NCBI RefSeq assembly: GCF_900104725.1
Contig: NZ_LT629758.1
Coordinates: 1,116,001 to 1,180,000 of the forward strand
Direction of reading: 5' to 3'
Length of the DNA: 64,000 nt
Source: Actinoplanes derwentensis
GTDB lineage: Bacteria; Actinomycetota; Actinomycetes; Mycobacteriales; Micromonosporaceae
The notes under the pieces were generated by a model that was given only the letters and a program-made list of their open reading frames with translations, was not told the DNA's origin and made no database searches. Made by a program: the position numbers and the translations under genes. Shown one piece after another: positions 18,972 through 28,224 of the stretch (positions are counted from its first letter, which is position 1; the number at the start of each line of letters is the position of its first letter).

Positions 18972-19933
18972 CGGTGATCACCTCCGGTTCCATAACCGGT
19001 GTCGCCCGTCCGGATGTACTGGTCGGCCGTTCCGATCAGGTCGAGCGCGTCGAGTGCCCGTGGTGACGTCGATGTGGCCGTGGGCTCCCAGGCCTTCCAG
19101 CAGAGCGCGAGCAGGCGGCCGATCGTGAGCGGGGCGTAGTCCAGCCATGTCAGGGCTTTCTGGACCTGGTCCCGTGCGATGGAGGTCGGATGGCTGCTTC
19201 GGTCGATGGTGCGATCCTTGATGAACGTCCATCCGTCGCCTCCGTCGAGAGGTTCCACCCGTAACGCGATGATCTCGTTACGGTCCCTTTCTTGATCGAC
19301 GAACCTTGCGACTTTCCGATCCGAACTCTCTGCCAGAAAAACAATCCTCCCATGCTCCCGAGTGATATGTGAATACTGCTGCAGTTCATTCACAAAGTCA
19401 GAAATGGGGGGTAACAGGACGATGAGGGTGTAGGACGTTCCCTCGAGCGGCTGGATCAGGGTTTCGACGGCCTGCCGATGCCGGTCGGAACTGAGTAATC
19501 TCGCCGTCTCGTGACGATCCACCGGGGCGACATTCGCCCGGATCAGGAACCGTCCGATCTGGTCGGCGACCTCGCACAGTCGTCTTATCTCGATGTCGTC
19601 GTCCCGCTTGAACGGCGGAAAGACGTAACGGCTCAGGTCCAGGATCAACTTGCCGGCTTCCAACGGCGTCGACGCCTTCTGATTGGTCCGTGCGTCGATG
19701 TGCTCGGCACACCGATGCGCCAGGGAGGTCTTGCCGCAGCCCTTCAGCCCGGCGATCACCACCAGTTGGCCCCGATCGGCCAGGCCTGCGACGTCGATCC
19801 GGTCGGTGAACCGCTGGAACTCCTCCTCGGCCGAGTCGACGTCGGCGTACCACGTCATCTGATCCGGGAACCGCCACGGACAGAGCGGATCGTCGGGCGA
19901 CACCGCCCCGGGCGGGATGAAGGGATTCGTCAA
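18968..19933 (-). CDS. Small P-loop ATPase with NPF motif and no clear Walker B acid
   Basis: 321 residues from a TTG at 19933 preceded by AGAGGAC with 9-bp spacing; no ATG or GTG gives a better fit, and a longer frame would run into the lipoprotein gene. It opens with LTNPFIPPGAV, like the larger ATPase. The P-loop is GLKGCGKT (62-69). At the expected Walker B strand the sequence is TLIVLLPPIS, with no aspartate-glutamate pair, so it may bind but not hydrolyse nucleotide. It lies 20 bp after the lipoprotein gene and is coupled to the larger ATPase. Confidence 0.8.
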   Translation of the reverse strand: MTNPFIPPGAVSPDDPLCPWRFPDQMTWYADVDSAEEEFQRFTDRIDVAGLADRGQLVVIAGLKGCGKTSLAHRCAEHIDARTNQKASTPLEAGKLILDLSRYVFPPFKRDDDIEIRRLCEVADQIGRFLIRANVAPVDRHETARLLSSDRHRQAVETLIQPLEGTSYTLIVLLPPISDFVNELQQYSHITREHGRIVFLAESSDRKVARFVDQERDRNEIIALRVEPLDGGDGWTFIKDRTIDRSSHPTSIARDQVQKALTWLDYAPLTIGRLLALCWKAWEPTATSTSPRALDALDLIGTADQYIRTGDTGYGTGGDHR

Positions 19934-19953
19934 GTAACTCGTCCTCTCCGCGA

Positions 19954-20775
19954 TCAGTCCGGCAGGGGGCGGCGCAGGTGCAGGGGGTGCCGCTCCGGGC
20001 GGCGCATGGCGCCGGCCAGGCGACGGGTTCCCCGCACCAGCCGGTCGGTCCGTTCTTCGGTATCGGCGAGGATGGCCGCCTGTTCGGCCGGGGTCCTCGC
20101 CTGAAGACGCAGCCCATCGGTGATCGGAAATGTCTCCAGTGCGGCGCGGAGGTCGCTGGCCAGCACCCACTGGCGGTGCTCGACCTCGATCGCCCGCAGG
20201 GCTCCGTCGAGCCGTCGGGCGGCGGCGACCACGGAGTCCGGATCCTGTTTGTCTCCCTGACCGCGCCAGCCGGCCAGATAGGCCCCGGCCGCGGTGTGCA
20301 ACGCCTCGGCCAGGCCGGTCACCTGGTCGGCGGCCAGTCGCCGCCGGCCCGCGCCGGCCAGGAAACCGGTCGTCGCCGCGGTCATGATCGCACCGACGAT
20401 CGCCGCGAGCAGCGCGAAGATCGCCGCGATCCACGGCGAGGAGTCCCCGCCGCCCCCGCCGCCGGCGGGGACGGGCAGCGCCAGGCAGGTCCGGTCGAAG
20501 TCATCGGCTCGCTGCTTACGCCATTCCGCGAGAGTCAGGACCTTCTTGCCCACCACGACATGGGTGCCGTCGGCGGCCGGCGCCGCGACGGCGAGAGCCT
20601 CCGCCGCGGCGACCATCCTGGACCGGTTCTCCGGGGCCAGACAGCGCACCAGATCCTGGTCCGCCAAGGAGCCGCAGCCCGCCACACTGAACATCCCCGC
20701 CACAGTGAGCGGCAGGAGAGCGGCACACATCGACCACCGTCGCCGACGGAGTGTGTGCCTGGACCCAACGGCCAT
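19954..20775 (-). CDS. Lipoprotein/membrane protein of the RiPP-associated ATPase operon
   Basis: 273 residues. The N-terminus has basic residues, a hydrophobic stretch and a lipobox ending SVAGC (Cys34), indicating export and lipid attachment. A second strong hydrophobic helix is at about 114-138, followed by a basic helical C-terminal region of ~130 residues that would be cytoplasmic. So the protein could link the cell exterior to the two cytoplasmic ATPases encoded directly downstream. No known family is recognised. It follows the FxsB gene by 53 bp. Confidence 0.75.
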   Translation of the reverse strand: MAVGSRHTLRRRRWSMCAALLPLTVAGMFSVAGCGSLADQDLVRCLAPENRSRMVAAAEALAVAAPAADGTHVVVGKKVLTLAEWRKQRADDFDRTCLALPVPAGGGGGGDSSPWIAAIFALLAAIVGAIMTAATTGFLAGAGRRRLAADQVTGLAEALHTAAGAYLAGWRGQGDKQDPDSVVAAARRLDGALRAIEVEHRQWVLASDLRAALETFPITDGLRLQARTPAEQAAILADTEERTDRLVRGTRRLAGAMRRPERHPLHLRRPLPD

Positions 20776-20828
20776 GAAGTCACAGTATCGGCCCGGACCG
20801 TGCGGGGAACCCCTTCGAGTGATGCCGG

Positions 20829-22028
20829 TCAGTTAGGCGACAGGCACGCCAGATCGGTGATGACACGGCCTCTGATGTGCGCGATCAGCCGGATTATGTC
20901 AGCACAGTAGACGGACGGGTGCCGGAAACCCGACTCCGGCCGGAATCGATGCGCGTAGTGCCCGCCGCCGCAGACGGAGCATTCGGCGCAGGCATGGCAG
21001 GTGTCGGAGAGGGCCTGCCGGCCGATCTGCCGTGCGGCCATGCCGGGGTACCGGAGCGCGGCGTCCAGGGTGTCGGCGAAAACGGTCAGCCCGGTCCGGC
21101 ACGCCCCCGGGTACGCGGATTTCAGCGAATCGACCAGCTCGATGGAGCCGTCGGTCTCCGCGATCAGGACGGCTACCGGGCTCAGCCCGGCCTGCTCGGA
21201 CCGGCCCGCCCCGCCGAGCACCAGCGCGGTCAGGTCATCGAGGAGACGGATGCGCGTCTCCCGATGGGGTGCGCCGTACCAGCGGTCGAACACGGTGATC
21301 AGCCAGTCCGCGTACGGTGCCGGCCCGGAACCGGGCGGCCGAGGTGGCGGCACCTGCCAATTGGCGTGCGGCAGCAGCAGGTCCACCGACGGCGGCCGGT
21401 GGGCGAGCAGCTCCCGGTAACACTCCAGCGGATCGGTGGTGACGTCGATCGTGCAGAGCAGGCCGCCGTACACCGCCCGGTATCGCTCCTGGCCGAGCAG
21501 CCGCAGCGCTCGCTGTACGTCGGCGTGACTGCCGCGCCCGTCGGCCCGCCGGCGCCGCCGGTCGTTGGCGTCCGCCGGGCCGTCGAGGCTGACCCCGACC
21601 GTGACCCGGTGACCGGCCAGCAGTTCCAGGGTGTCCTCGTCGAGCAGGGTGCCGTTGGTCTGCATCCGGACGTCCAGGCGGCTGACCCCGGTGAAGGCCG
21701 CCCGGAAGTCCTCGATCAGCCGGCCGAGCAGGTCACGCCCGGCGAGCAGTGGTTCCCCGCCGTGCAGCACCAGCGCCATCGACGGCAGGTCATGCGCGGC
21801 GGCGTGTTCGGCCATCCGCCGGGCCACCGCCAGCCAGACCTCCCGGGAGATCACCGGCGGCCGGTCGCGCCAGCTGCGGTCGGCCATCGTGTAGACGTAG
21901 CAGTAGTCACACGCCAGGTTGCAGCGCTGATGAACCTTGAGCACGACCTCGCGAACCGGAGTGGGCCGCCATCCGGAGGCCAGCAGGGTGGCGACGTCGA
22001 GACCCTGATCCGGCCAGATCGTCGCCAT
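20829..22028 (-). CDS. fxsB: FxsB-type radical SAM/SPASM cyclophane-forming peptide maturase
   Basis: 399 residues from ATG 22028 with AGAGGTGGG upstream. The SAM-radical cluster motif is CNLACDYC (Cys36, Cys40, Cys43), inside the VLKVHxRC context typical of FxsB. HGGEPLL and an acidic TNG.LLDE block follow, and the C-terminal SPASM region reads CHACAECSVCGGG with a final PSVYC. The family joins an aromatic side chain to a nearby residue of a small precursor peptide to make a cyclophane. It is in an operon with a protease upstream and the lipoprotein/ATPase genes downstream. Confidence 0.9.
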   Translation of the reverse strand: MATIWPDQGLDVATLLASGWRPTPVREVVLKVHQRCNLACDYCYVYTMADRSWRDRPPVISREVWLAVARRMAEHAAAHDLPSMALVLHGGEPLLAGRDLLGRLIEDFRAAFTGVSRLDVRMQTNGTLLDEDTLELLAGHRVTVGVSLDGPADANDRRRRRADGRGSHADVQRALRLLGQERYRAVYGGLLCTIDVTTDPLECYRELLAHRPPSVDLLLPHANWQVPPPRPPGSGPAPYADWLITVFDRWYGAPHRETRIRLLDDLTALVLGGAGRSEQAGLSPVAVLIAETDGSIELVDSLKSAYPGACRTGLTVFADTLDAALRYPGMAARQIGRQALSDTCHACAECSVCGGGHYAHRFRPESGFRHPSVYCADIIRLIAHIRGRVITDLACLSPN

Positions 22029-22073
22029 CCCGCCCACCTCTGTCGAAGCTCGTCGATTCAAGCTAGCAGTGGC

Positions 22074-22901
22074 TCACGGCTTGGTGAGCAGGCAACCGGT
22101 GACGGTCAGGTCGATCGTCCGGCTGGAGTTGACGCACGTGGTGAACCAGTAGGTCTGCTGGCCGTAACTACGGCCCTTCAGCACGGTGATCACGCCGGTC
22201 GAGCTGACCTCACACGGGTTGTTCAGCGTGCAGCTCGCGCCGTCCTCGTTGCCGGTGTTGTTGATGCCGATCACCTCGCCGGTGACGGTGCTGACGATCG
22301 GTGATCCGGAGGTGCCGCCGATCGTGTCGCAACCCGCGTCGTAGCGGACCGAGTCCTTCCACGTCCAGGTGGACTCCCGGAGAGTGGGCACGAAACCGTC
22401 GATCGAGCAGCTCCAGATCTCCTTCCAATAGCTGGACGGGATCGCGATCGAGGTGCCTGCGACCGGGTGCGCGGCGGAGAGGGTCAGCGGGGTGGCGCCG
22501 TACGAGCTGGACAGTGCCGCGAACGTGGTGTTCAGCCGGTAGAGCGTCACGTCGTTGCCGGTCATCGTCGCGTACAGCACCCGGTTCGCCCGCACCGTGC
22601 CCAGCGCGCCCCCGGAACTGTTCAGGAGGGTGCCGGAGCGAGTGCTGGAGACGTTCTGCAGGACCCGGCCGGCGGCGATGAAGCCACCCTCGTAACAGTG
22701 CCCGTTGGTGAGCATCATCGCGCTGTCGGTGCTGACCGAGGTGGGGAAACGGACCAGCGAGGCCGAACAGTTGCTCAGCGCGATGGTGTTGGCCAGGGTC
22801 ACCGCGACGTCCGCCTGGGCGGGTGTGGCCGTCCCGGCGAGGACGCCGGCGGCGGCGGTCAGGGCGGCGACGCCGAGTGAGAATGCCCGTCGAAGGCGCA
22901 T
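22074..22901 (-). CDS. Secreted trypsin-like (S1) serine protease
   Basis: 275 residues from ATG 22901 (AAGGG 8 bp upstream). A clear signal peptide ends near ATPAQA (residue 30). The catalytic triad is visible: His68 in TNGHCY, Asp117 in GNDVTL and Ser198 in GGTSGSPIV. Several cysteine pairs suit an exported enzyme. It starts the minus-strand operon, 45 bp before FxsB, so it may remove the leader of the RiPP after export; this is inference from position. No pro-domain is evident. Confidence 0.85.
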   Translation of the reverse strand: MRLRRAFSLGVAALTAAAGVLAGTATPAQADVAVTLANTIALSNCSASLVRFPTSVSTDSAMMLTNGHCYEGGFIAAGRVLQNVSSTRSGTLLNSSGGALGTVRANRVLYATMTGNDVTLYRLNTTFAALSSSYGATPLTLSAAHPVAGTSIAIPSSYWKEIWSCSIDGFVPTLRESTWTWKDSVRYDAGCDTIGGTSGSPIVSTVTGEVIGINNTGNEDGASCTLNNPCEVSSTGVITVLKGRSYGQQTYWFTTCVNSSRTIDLTVTGCLLTKP

Positions 22902-23054
22902 GAAGGATCCCTTCACAGCAGGGCGGCGGGGCAGGGCGGGTCAGCGGCACGCCCCGCCGGGGGGTTTCCGGTGCCGGTACATTCCCACCAGTCATTTAGG
23001 CATGTCAATAAGCTCATGCGTTGCGCGGCCGCTGGGCGGCGCAGACTAGGGTTA

Positions 23055-23072
23055 CCCCTCGAAAACGAGGGG
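23055..23072 (+). promoter_or_regulatory. Hairpin covering the ribosome site of the ferredoxin-like gene
   Basis: A perfect 7-bp inverted repeat, CCCCTCG-AAAA-CGAGGGG, with an AAAA loop. The right arm contains the GAGGGG that would serve as ribosome binding site for the TTG start at 23082, so folding of the mRNA could hide it. Confidence 0.5.
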
Positions 23073-23081
23073 AGAATTCGG

Positions 23082-23426
23082 TTGGGTTGCACGGTGACGG
23101 TGTGCCGGGACTGCTGTTGCGGCAGCCTGCGCAAACATCCGACGGTCGATCACGACGGCCAGCTCGACGAGCTGCGGACCGCCCTGGAACCCGAACACCG
23201 GGTGCGCACCAGCCTCTGCCTGGACGCCTGCGCCCAATCCAACGTGGTCGTGGTCCAGCCCACGCCGGTCGCCCGGCGGCAGGGCGCGCGCCCGGTCTGG
23301 TTCGGCCTGGTCCTCGACGACGACGTCCTCACCGACCTGATCGGCTGGATCAACGACGGCGGCCCCGGCGCGGCCCCTCTCCCGCCGATCCTGGAACTGT
23401 CGAAGATCAAACCGCCGGAGAACTGA
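23082..23426 (+). CDS. Small (2Fe-2S) ferredoxin-like protein
   Basis: 114 residues from a TTG at 23082, chosen for GAGGGGAG about 8 bp upstream; a GTG at 23094 is an alternative. The cysteine pattern CRDCCCG near the N-terminus and CLDAC about 45 residues later, followed by SNVVVVQP, matches thioredoxin-like [2Fe-2S] ferredoxins found in actinobacteria. It likely carries electrons in the cytoplasm, partner unknown. Its start region is within a hairpin. Downstream lies a remnant of a flavoprotein gene. Confidence 0.75.
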   Translation: MGCTVTVCRDCCCGSLRKHPTVDHDGQLDELRTALEPEHRVRTSLCLDACAQSNVVVVQPTPVARRQGARPVWFGLVLDDDVLTDLIGWINDGGPGAAPLPPILELSKIKPPEN

Positions 23427-23427
23427 T

Positions 23428-23556
23428 CAAGCCACCATCGTCACCGCCACCGCCTCAGTGATGGGCCGCACCTACCCGGGCCCCGGCGCCACCATCGCCC
23501 CCGCCGTCGTCTTCGGCTACCGAGCCGCCCGAGCCCACCACCCCGAGACCCCCTGA
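23428..23556 (+). pseudogene. C-terminal remnant of a FAD-dependent dehydrogenase
   Basis: About 42 codons are open to a TGA at 23554-23556. The stretch GRTYPGPGATIAPAVVFGY is the typical C-terminal FAD-binding end of 3-ketosteroid-dehydrogenase/fumarate-reductase-type flavoproteins. Nothing upstream encodes the rest; the preceding sequence is the end of the ferredoxin-like gene in another frame. It is probably a relic left by deletion. Confidence 0.55.
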
Positions 23557-23731
23557 GAACAGGACAACCAAAGATCAACACCCGGCTTCGGTACGCCCCG
23601 CAGCCCAGCAACCGCATCGGCCCGCCCCGCCTCGTCCCCGCGAGGTCCGCGTTCCCCCGGACCGACCCGCGACCACCGGGCCGAATGCGGCGGTCACCGT
23701 CCAGGTCACCGCGCGAAGTCGGCCCGGCGGG

Positions 23732-24880
23732 TCACCGGGTGGCGGTGATCCGGCCGGTCACCGCGCCCAGGTTGATCGTGGTGCCGGCCGGGCCGGGGGC
23801 GGTGGCGGTGATGACGACCTCGTCGCCGTCTTCGAGGAATGTCCGGGTGGTGCCGTCGGACAGTTCCAGCGGGGACTTCCAGGAGAGTTCGATCAGGGAA
23901 CCGGGGGAGCCGCTGCTGACCGTGCCGGAGGCGTACAGGTCGCCGGTGCGCAGACTCGCGCCGTTGGCGGTGAGGTGGGCGAGCATCTGGGCGCCGGTCC
24001 AGTACATGCCGTCGAACGACGGGCGGGAGACCACCTGGCCGTTGAGCCGGATCTCGAAACGGATGTCCAGGCCCCACGGCGGGGTCTTCTCGTCGTCCAG
24101 GTAGGGCTGCAGCGGCTCGGTGCGCGGCGGCGGCGACACCCGGGCGTGATCAAAAGCGGCCAGCGGGACGACCCAGGGGCTGATCGACGTGGCGAAGCTC
24201 TTGCCCAGGAACGGGCCGAGTGGGACGTACTCCCACGCCTGGATGTCCCGGGCCGACCAGTCGTTGACCAGGCACACCCCGAAGACATGCTCCTCGAAGT
24301 CCTCTAGCGGGACCGGTTGCCCGAGGCGGGACGGCGTGCCGACGACGAAGCCCAGTTCGGCCTCGATGTCGAGGCGCTGCGACGGGCCGAAGCTGATCTC
24401 ACCGGAGGGCGCGCGCCGCTGGCCGGACGGGCGGACCACCTCGGTGCCGGAGACGACGACCGTCCCGGCCCGGCCGTGGTAGCCGATCGGCAGGTGCTTC
24501 CAGTTCGGGGTGAGCGGCTCCTGCCCGGGCCGGAACATCCGCCCGAGGTTGGTGGCGTGCTGCTCGGACGCGTAGAAGTCGACGTAGTCGGCGACCGTGA
24601 ACGGCAGGTGCATGATCGGATCGTCGGCCAGGACGACCGGCGCCCCGGACGTGAGCCAACCGGTCAGCGTGGCCCGCAGCGAGGCCCAGACCGCGGGACC
24701 CGCGGCGAGCAGCGCGTCCAGCGACGGCCCGGCGACCGCCCCGGCGAGCGACGAGTCGAGCCGGGCGACCGTGGCGGGCAGGTCGACGACCTGTGCACCG
24801 TAGGCCACACCGGTGCGGGGGCGCGGGTCGTCGGTGGTGGAGAAGACCCCGTACGGCAGGGTTTCAAGGCCGAAGCTCAA
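23732..24880 (-). CDS. fahA: Fumarylacetoacetase
   Basis: 382 residues from a TTG at 24880 with GGAGGA 7 bp upstream. Signature stretches include the active-site histidine region ASEQHATNLGRMF, the metal ligands in EAELGFVVG and VNDWSARDIQ, and GPFLGKSF. The enzyme hydrolyses fumarylacetoacetate to fumarate and acetoacetate, the last step of tyrosine degradation. Its start overlaps the stop of the preceding unknown gene (TTGA), so it is the last gene of the four-gene homogentisate operon. Confidence 0.93.
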   Translation of the reverse strand: MSFGLETLPYGVFSTTDDPRPRTGVAYGAQVVDLPATVARLDSSLAGAVAGPSLDALLAAGPAVWASLRATLTGWLTSGAPVVLADDPIMHLPFTVADYVDFYASEQHATNLGRMFRPGQEPLTPNWKHLPIGYHGRAGTVVVSGTEVVRPSGQRRAPSGEISFGPSQRLDIEAELGFVVGTPSRLGQPVPLEDFEEHVFGVCLVNDWSARDIQAWEYVPLGPFLGKSFATSISPWVVPLAAFDHARVSPPPRTEPLQPYLDDEKTPPWGLDIRFEIRLNGQVVSRPSFDGMYWTGAQMLAHLTANGASLRTGDLYASGTVSSGSPGSLIELSWKSPLELSDGTTRTFLEDGDEVVITATAPGPAGTTINLGAVTGRITATR

Positions 24881-25629
24881 CGTGGATCCTCCGGGAGAAG
24901 CCGGTAGCGCAGCAGCCCGTCGACGGGTTCGCTGATGCTGCACGTGCCGAAACTGATGAAGTGGTGCCGGACGGCTTTGGCGAGGACGTCGTCGATGCCG
25001 GCGACACCGGCGGCCACCCGTTCGCCGTCCTGGTCGGCGAGGGTCCGTTCGATGTCGTAACCCTGCAGGGCGCGGGCGGTGGCGAGCAGCACGTTCAGGA
25101 AACCGTGGTGTTCGAAACCGGTCACCGGGTCGCGATGACGGATCGGGTCGTGCAGGCCGGCGGTGAGTTTGAAGGCGACACCGCTGCGCACCGCGGTCCA
25201 CAGGGCCCGAGCCAGGAGGTTCTCGGACGGGAACATCTCCCCGCGTACCCCACCGGTCCGTAGTTTGAGACGCAGACCCGCCGCCCGGAGAGCGGCCAGC
25301 CGGACCGCATCGATCTCCGCGCATGCAATCTCGGAGTAGCACGGAACCTCGGAGTAGGTGGGAGCCGCGTCCGGCGCCTCGATCGCGACCACCGTCACCG
25401 ACGGATTGCTGGTCACGGGCGTGTCGGCGGCCGGCAGCACCACCGACACCCGTACCGGCGGGCCGGTGATGGCGCCGAGCCGGTCCGCCGAGCAGACGAA
25501 CGGCCCGAGCAACGGCGCGAGCCCCGACTCCAGCCGCGCCCGGTGCGCCGCGACGGCGTCCGGCAGCTCCGCGCTGAACGGCGGGAAGATCGCCGCGTCG
25601 TCGAAGAGGTGCGTGAACAGCGGGTTCAT
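24877..25629 (-). CDS. Uncharacterised protein of the homogentisate operon
   Basis: 250 residues from ATG 25629, with 4-bp overlaps to hmgA before it and fahA after it. The chain is soluble and looks like an alpha/beta barrel-type fold, starting MNPLFTHLFDDAAIFPP and containing KLRTGG and AFKLTAGLH. Position implies a role in tyrosine or homogentisate breakdown, possibly the maleylacetoacetate isomerase step, for which no other candidate is in the operon. That role is inference; the sequence does not look like the known glutathione-dependent isomerase. Confidence 0.8.
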   Translation of the reverse strand: MNPLFTHLFDDAAIFPPFSAELPDAVAAHRARLESGLAPLLGPFVCSADRLGAITGPPVRVSVVLPAADTPVTSNPSVTVVAIEAPDAAPTYSEVPCYSEIACAEIDAVRLAALRAAGLRLKLRTGGVRGEMFPSENLLARALWTAVRSGVAFKLTAGLHDPIRHRDPVTGFEHHGFLNVLLATARALQGYDIERTLADQDGERVAAGVAGIDDVLAKAVRHHFISFGTCSISEPVDGLLRYRLLPEDPR

Positions 25630-26815
25630 CGGGCCCAGGTCCAGGCGTAGACCCCGTCGTCGCAGAGCCGGCCCGCTTCACCGAGCCCGAGCGGCCGGAA
25701 CGTGTCCACCATGACGGCCAGCTCGTCGAACCGCTCGGCGCCGAGGCTGCCCTCGATGGCGTTCGGCTGGGGCCCGTGCGAGTGCCCGCCGGGATGCAGC
25801 GAGACCGAGCCGACGTTGATGCCGGAGCCCTTGCGGGCCTCGTAGTCGCCGCCGACGTAGAACATCACCTCGTCGGAGTCGACGTTCGAGTGGTAGTACG
25901 GCACCGGCACGGCCAGGGGGTGATAGTCGACCTTGCGGGGCACGAAGTTGCAGATCACGAAGTTGGCGCCCTCGAAGACCTGGTGGACCGGCGGCGGCTG
26001 GTGGATCCGGCCGGTGATGGGTTCGAAGTCGGCGATGTTGAACGTGTACGGGTAGAGGCACCCGTCCCAGCCGACCACGTCGAACGGGTGATGCGGCAGC
26101 ACGTGCACGGTGCCGGCGAGCCCGGCCGGCCCGTCACCGCGATGTTTGATGAAGACCTCGACGCCCTCACCTTCGACGACCATCGGTGCGCCTGGGGTAC
26201 GGATGTCCCGCTCGCAATAGGGCGAGTGTTCGAGGAACTGCCCGTACCGGGAGAGGTAGCGCTTGGGGGGTGCGATGTGGCTGTTGGCCTCGATCGCGTA
26301 GAGCCGTAGCGGCTCGTCCCCCGACGGCACCCAGCGGTGCGTGGTGGCCCGCGGCAGGATGACGTAATCGCCCGCTGCGACGGCTAAATGACCGAAAACG
26401 GTCTCGACGGTGCCCGTGCCGGCTTCGACGTGGACACACTCGTCCCCGGTCGCGTTGCGGTACAGCGGCGACGAGGCCCCGGCGACCACGTAACTGATTC
26501 GCACGTCCGCGTTGCCGAGCACGAGCCGCCGATCCTGGACCGCGTCACACGACTTCCATTCCTGCCCCGCGAACAGCTCGTGCAGTTTGAGATGCCGGGG
26601 CAGCAGCGGCTGATTGGCCGTCGTCGTCTGGTCGGGAAGCTGCCAGATCCGGGCCGCGGACACCGCCGACGGCACGTGCCGGTGATAGAGCAGCGACGAG
26701 TCGGAGGAGAAGCCCTCCTCGCCCATCAGCTCCTCGTAGTACAGCTTCCCGTCCGGATCCCGGTGCTGGGTGTGCCGTTTCGCCGGAATGTGACCGGCCC
26801 GCTGGTAGTGGGCCA

Positions 26816-26816
<1 letters not shown>
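25626..26816 (-). CDS. hmgA: Homogentisate 1,2-dioxygenase
   Basis: 396 residues from ATG 26816. The N-terminal YQRAGHIPAKRHTQ and the cupin-type core match the family, with the iron ligands visible in HSNVDSDEVMFY (His, Glu) and HPGGHSHGPQP (His). It opens the aromatic ring of homogentisate to maleylacetoacetate using oxygen. The start codon touches the stop of hppD, so the two are coupled; the product of HppD is the substrate here. Confidence 0.94.
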
Positions 26817-28165
<1,349 letters not shown>

Positions 28166-28224
28166 TCAACCCTCGATGACGCCGGTTTCCCGGTGCCGTC
28201 CGGAGACCATCATGCCCGTCGACG

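Noticed and set aside
9279..22901. Search for a TIR-like FxsC gene
   Set aside because: No frame in the locus shows a TIR-type sequence, so it is reported as absent within the window only.
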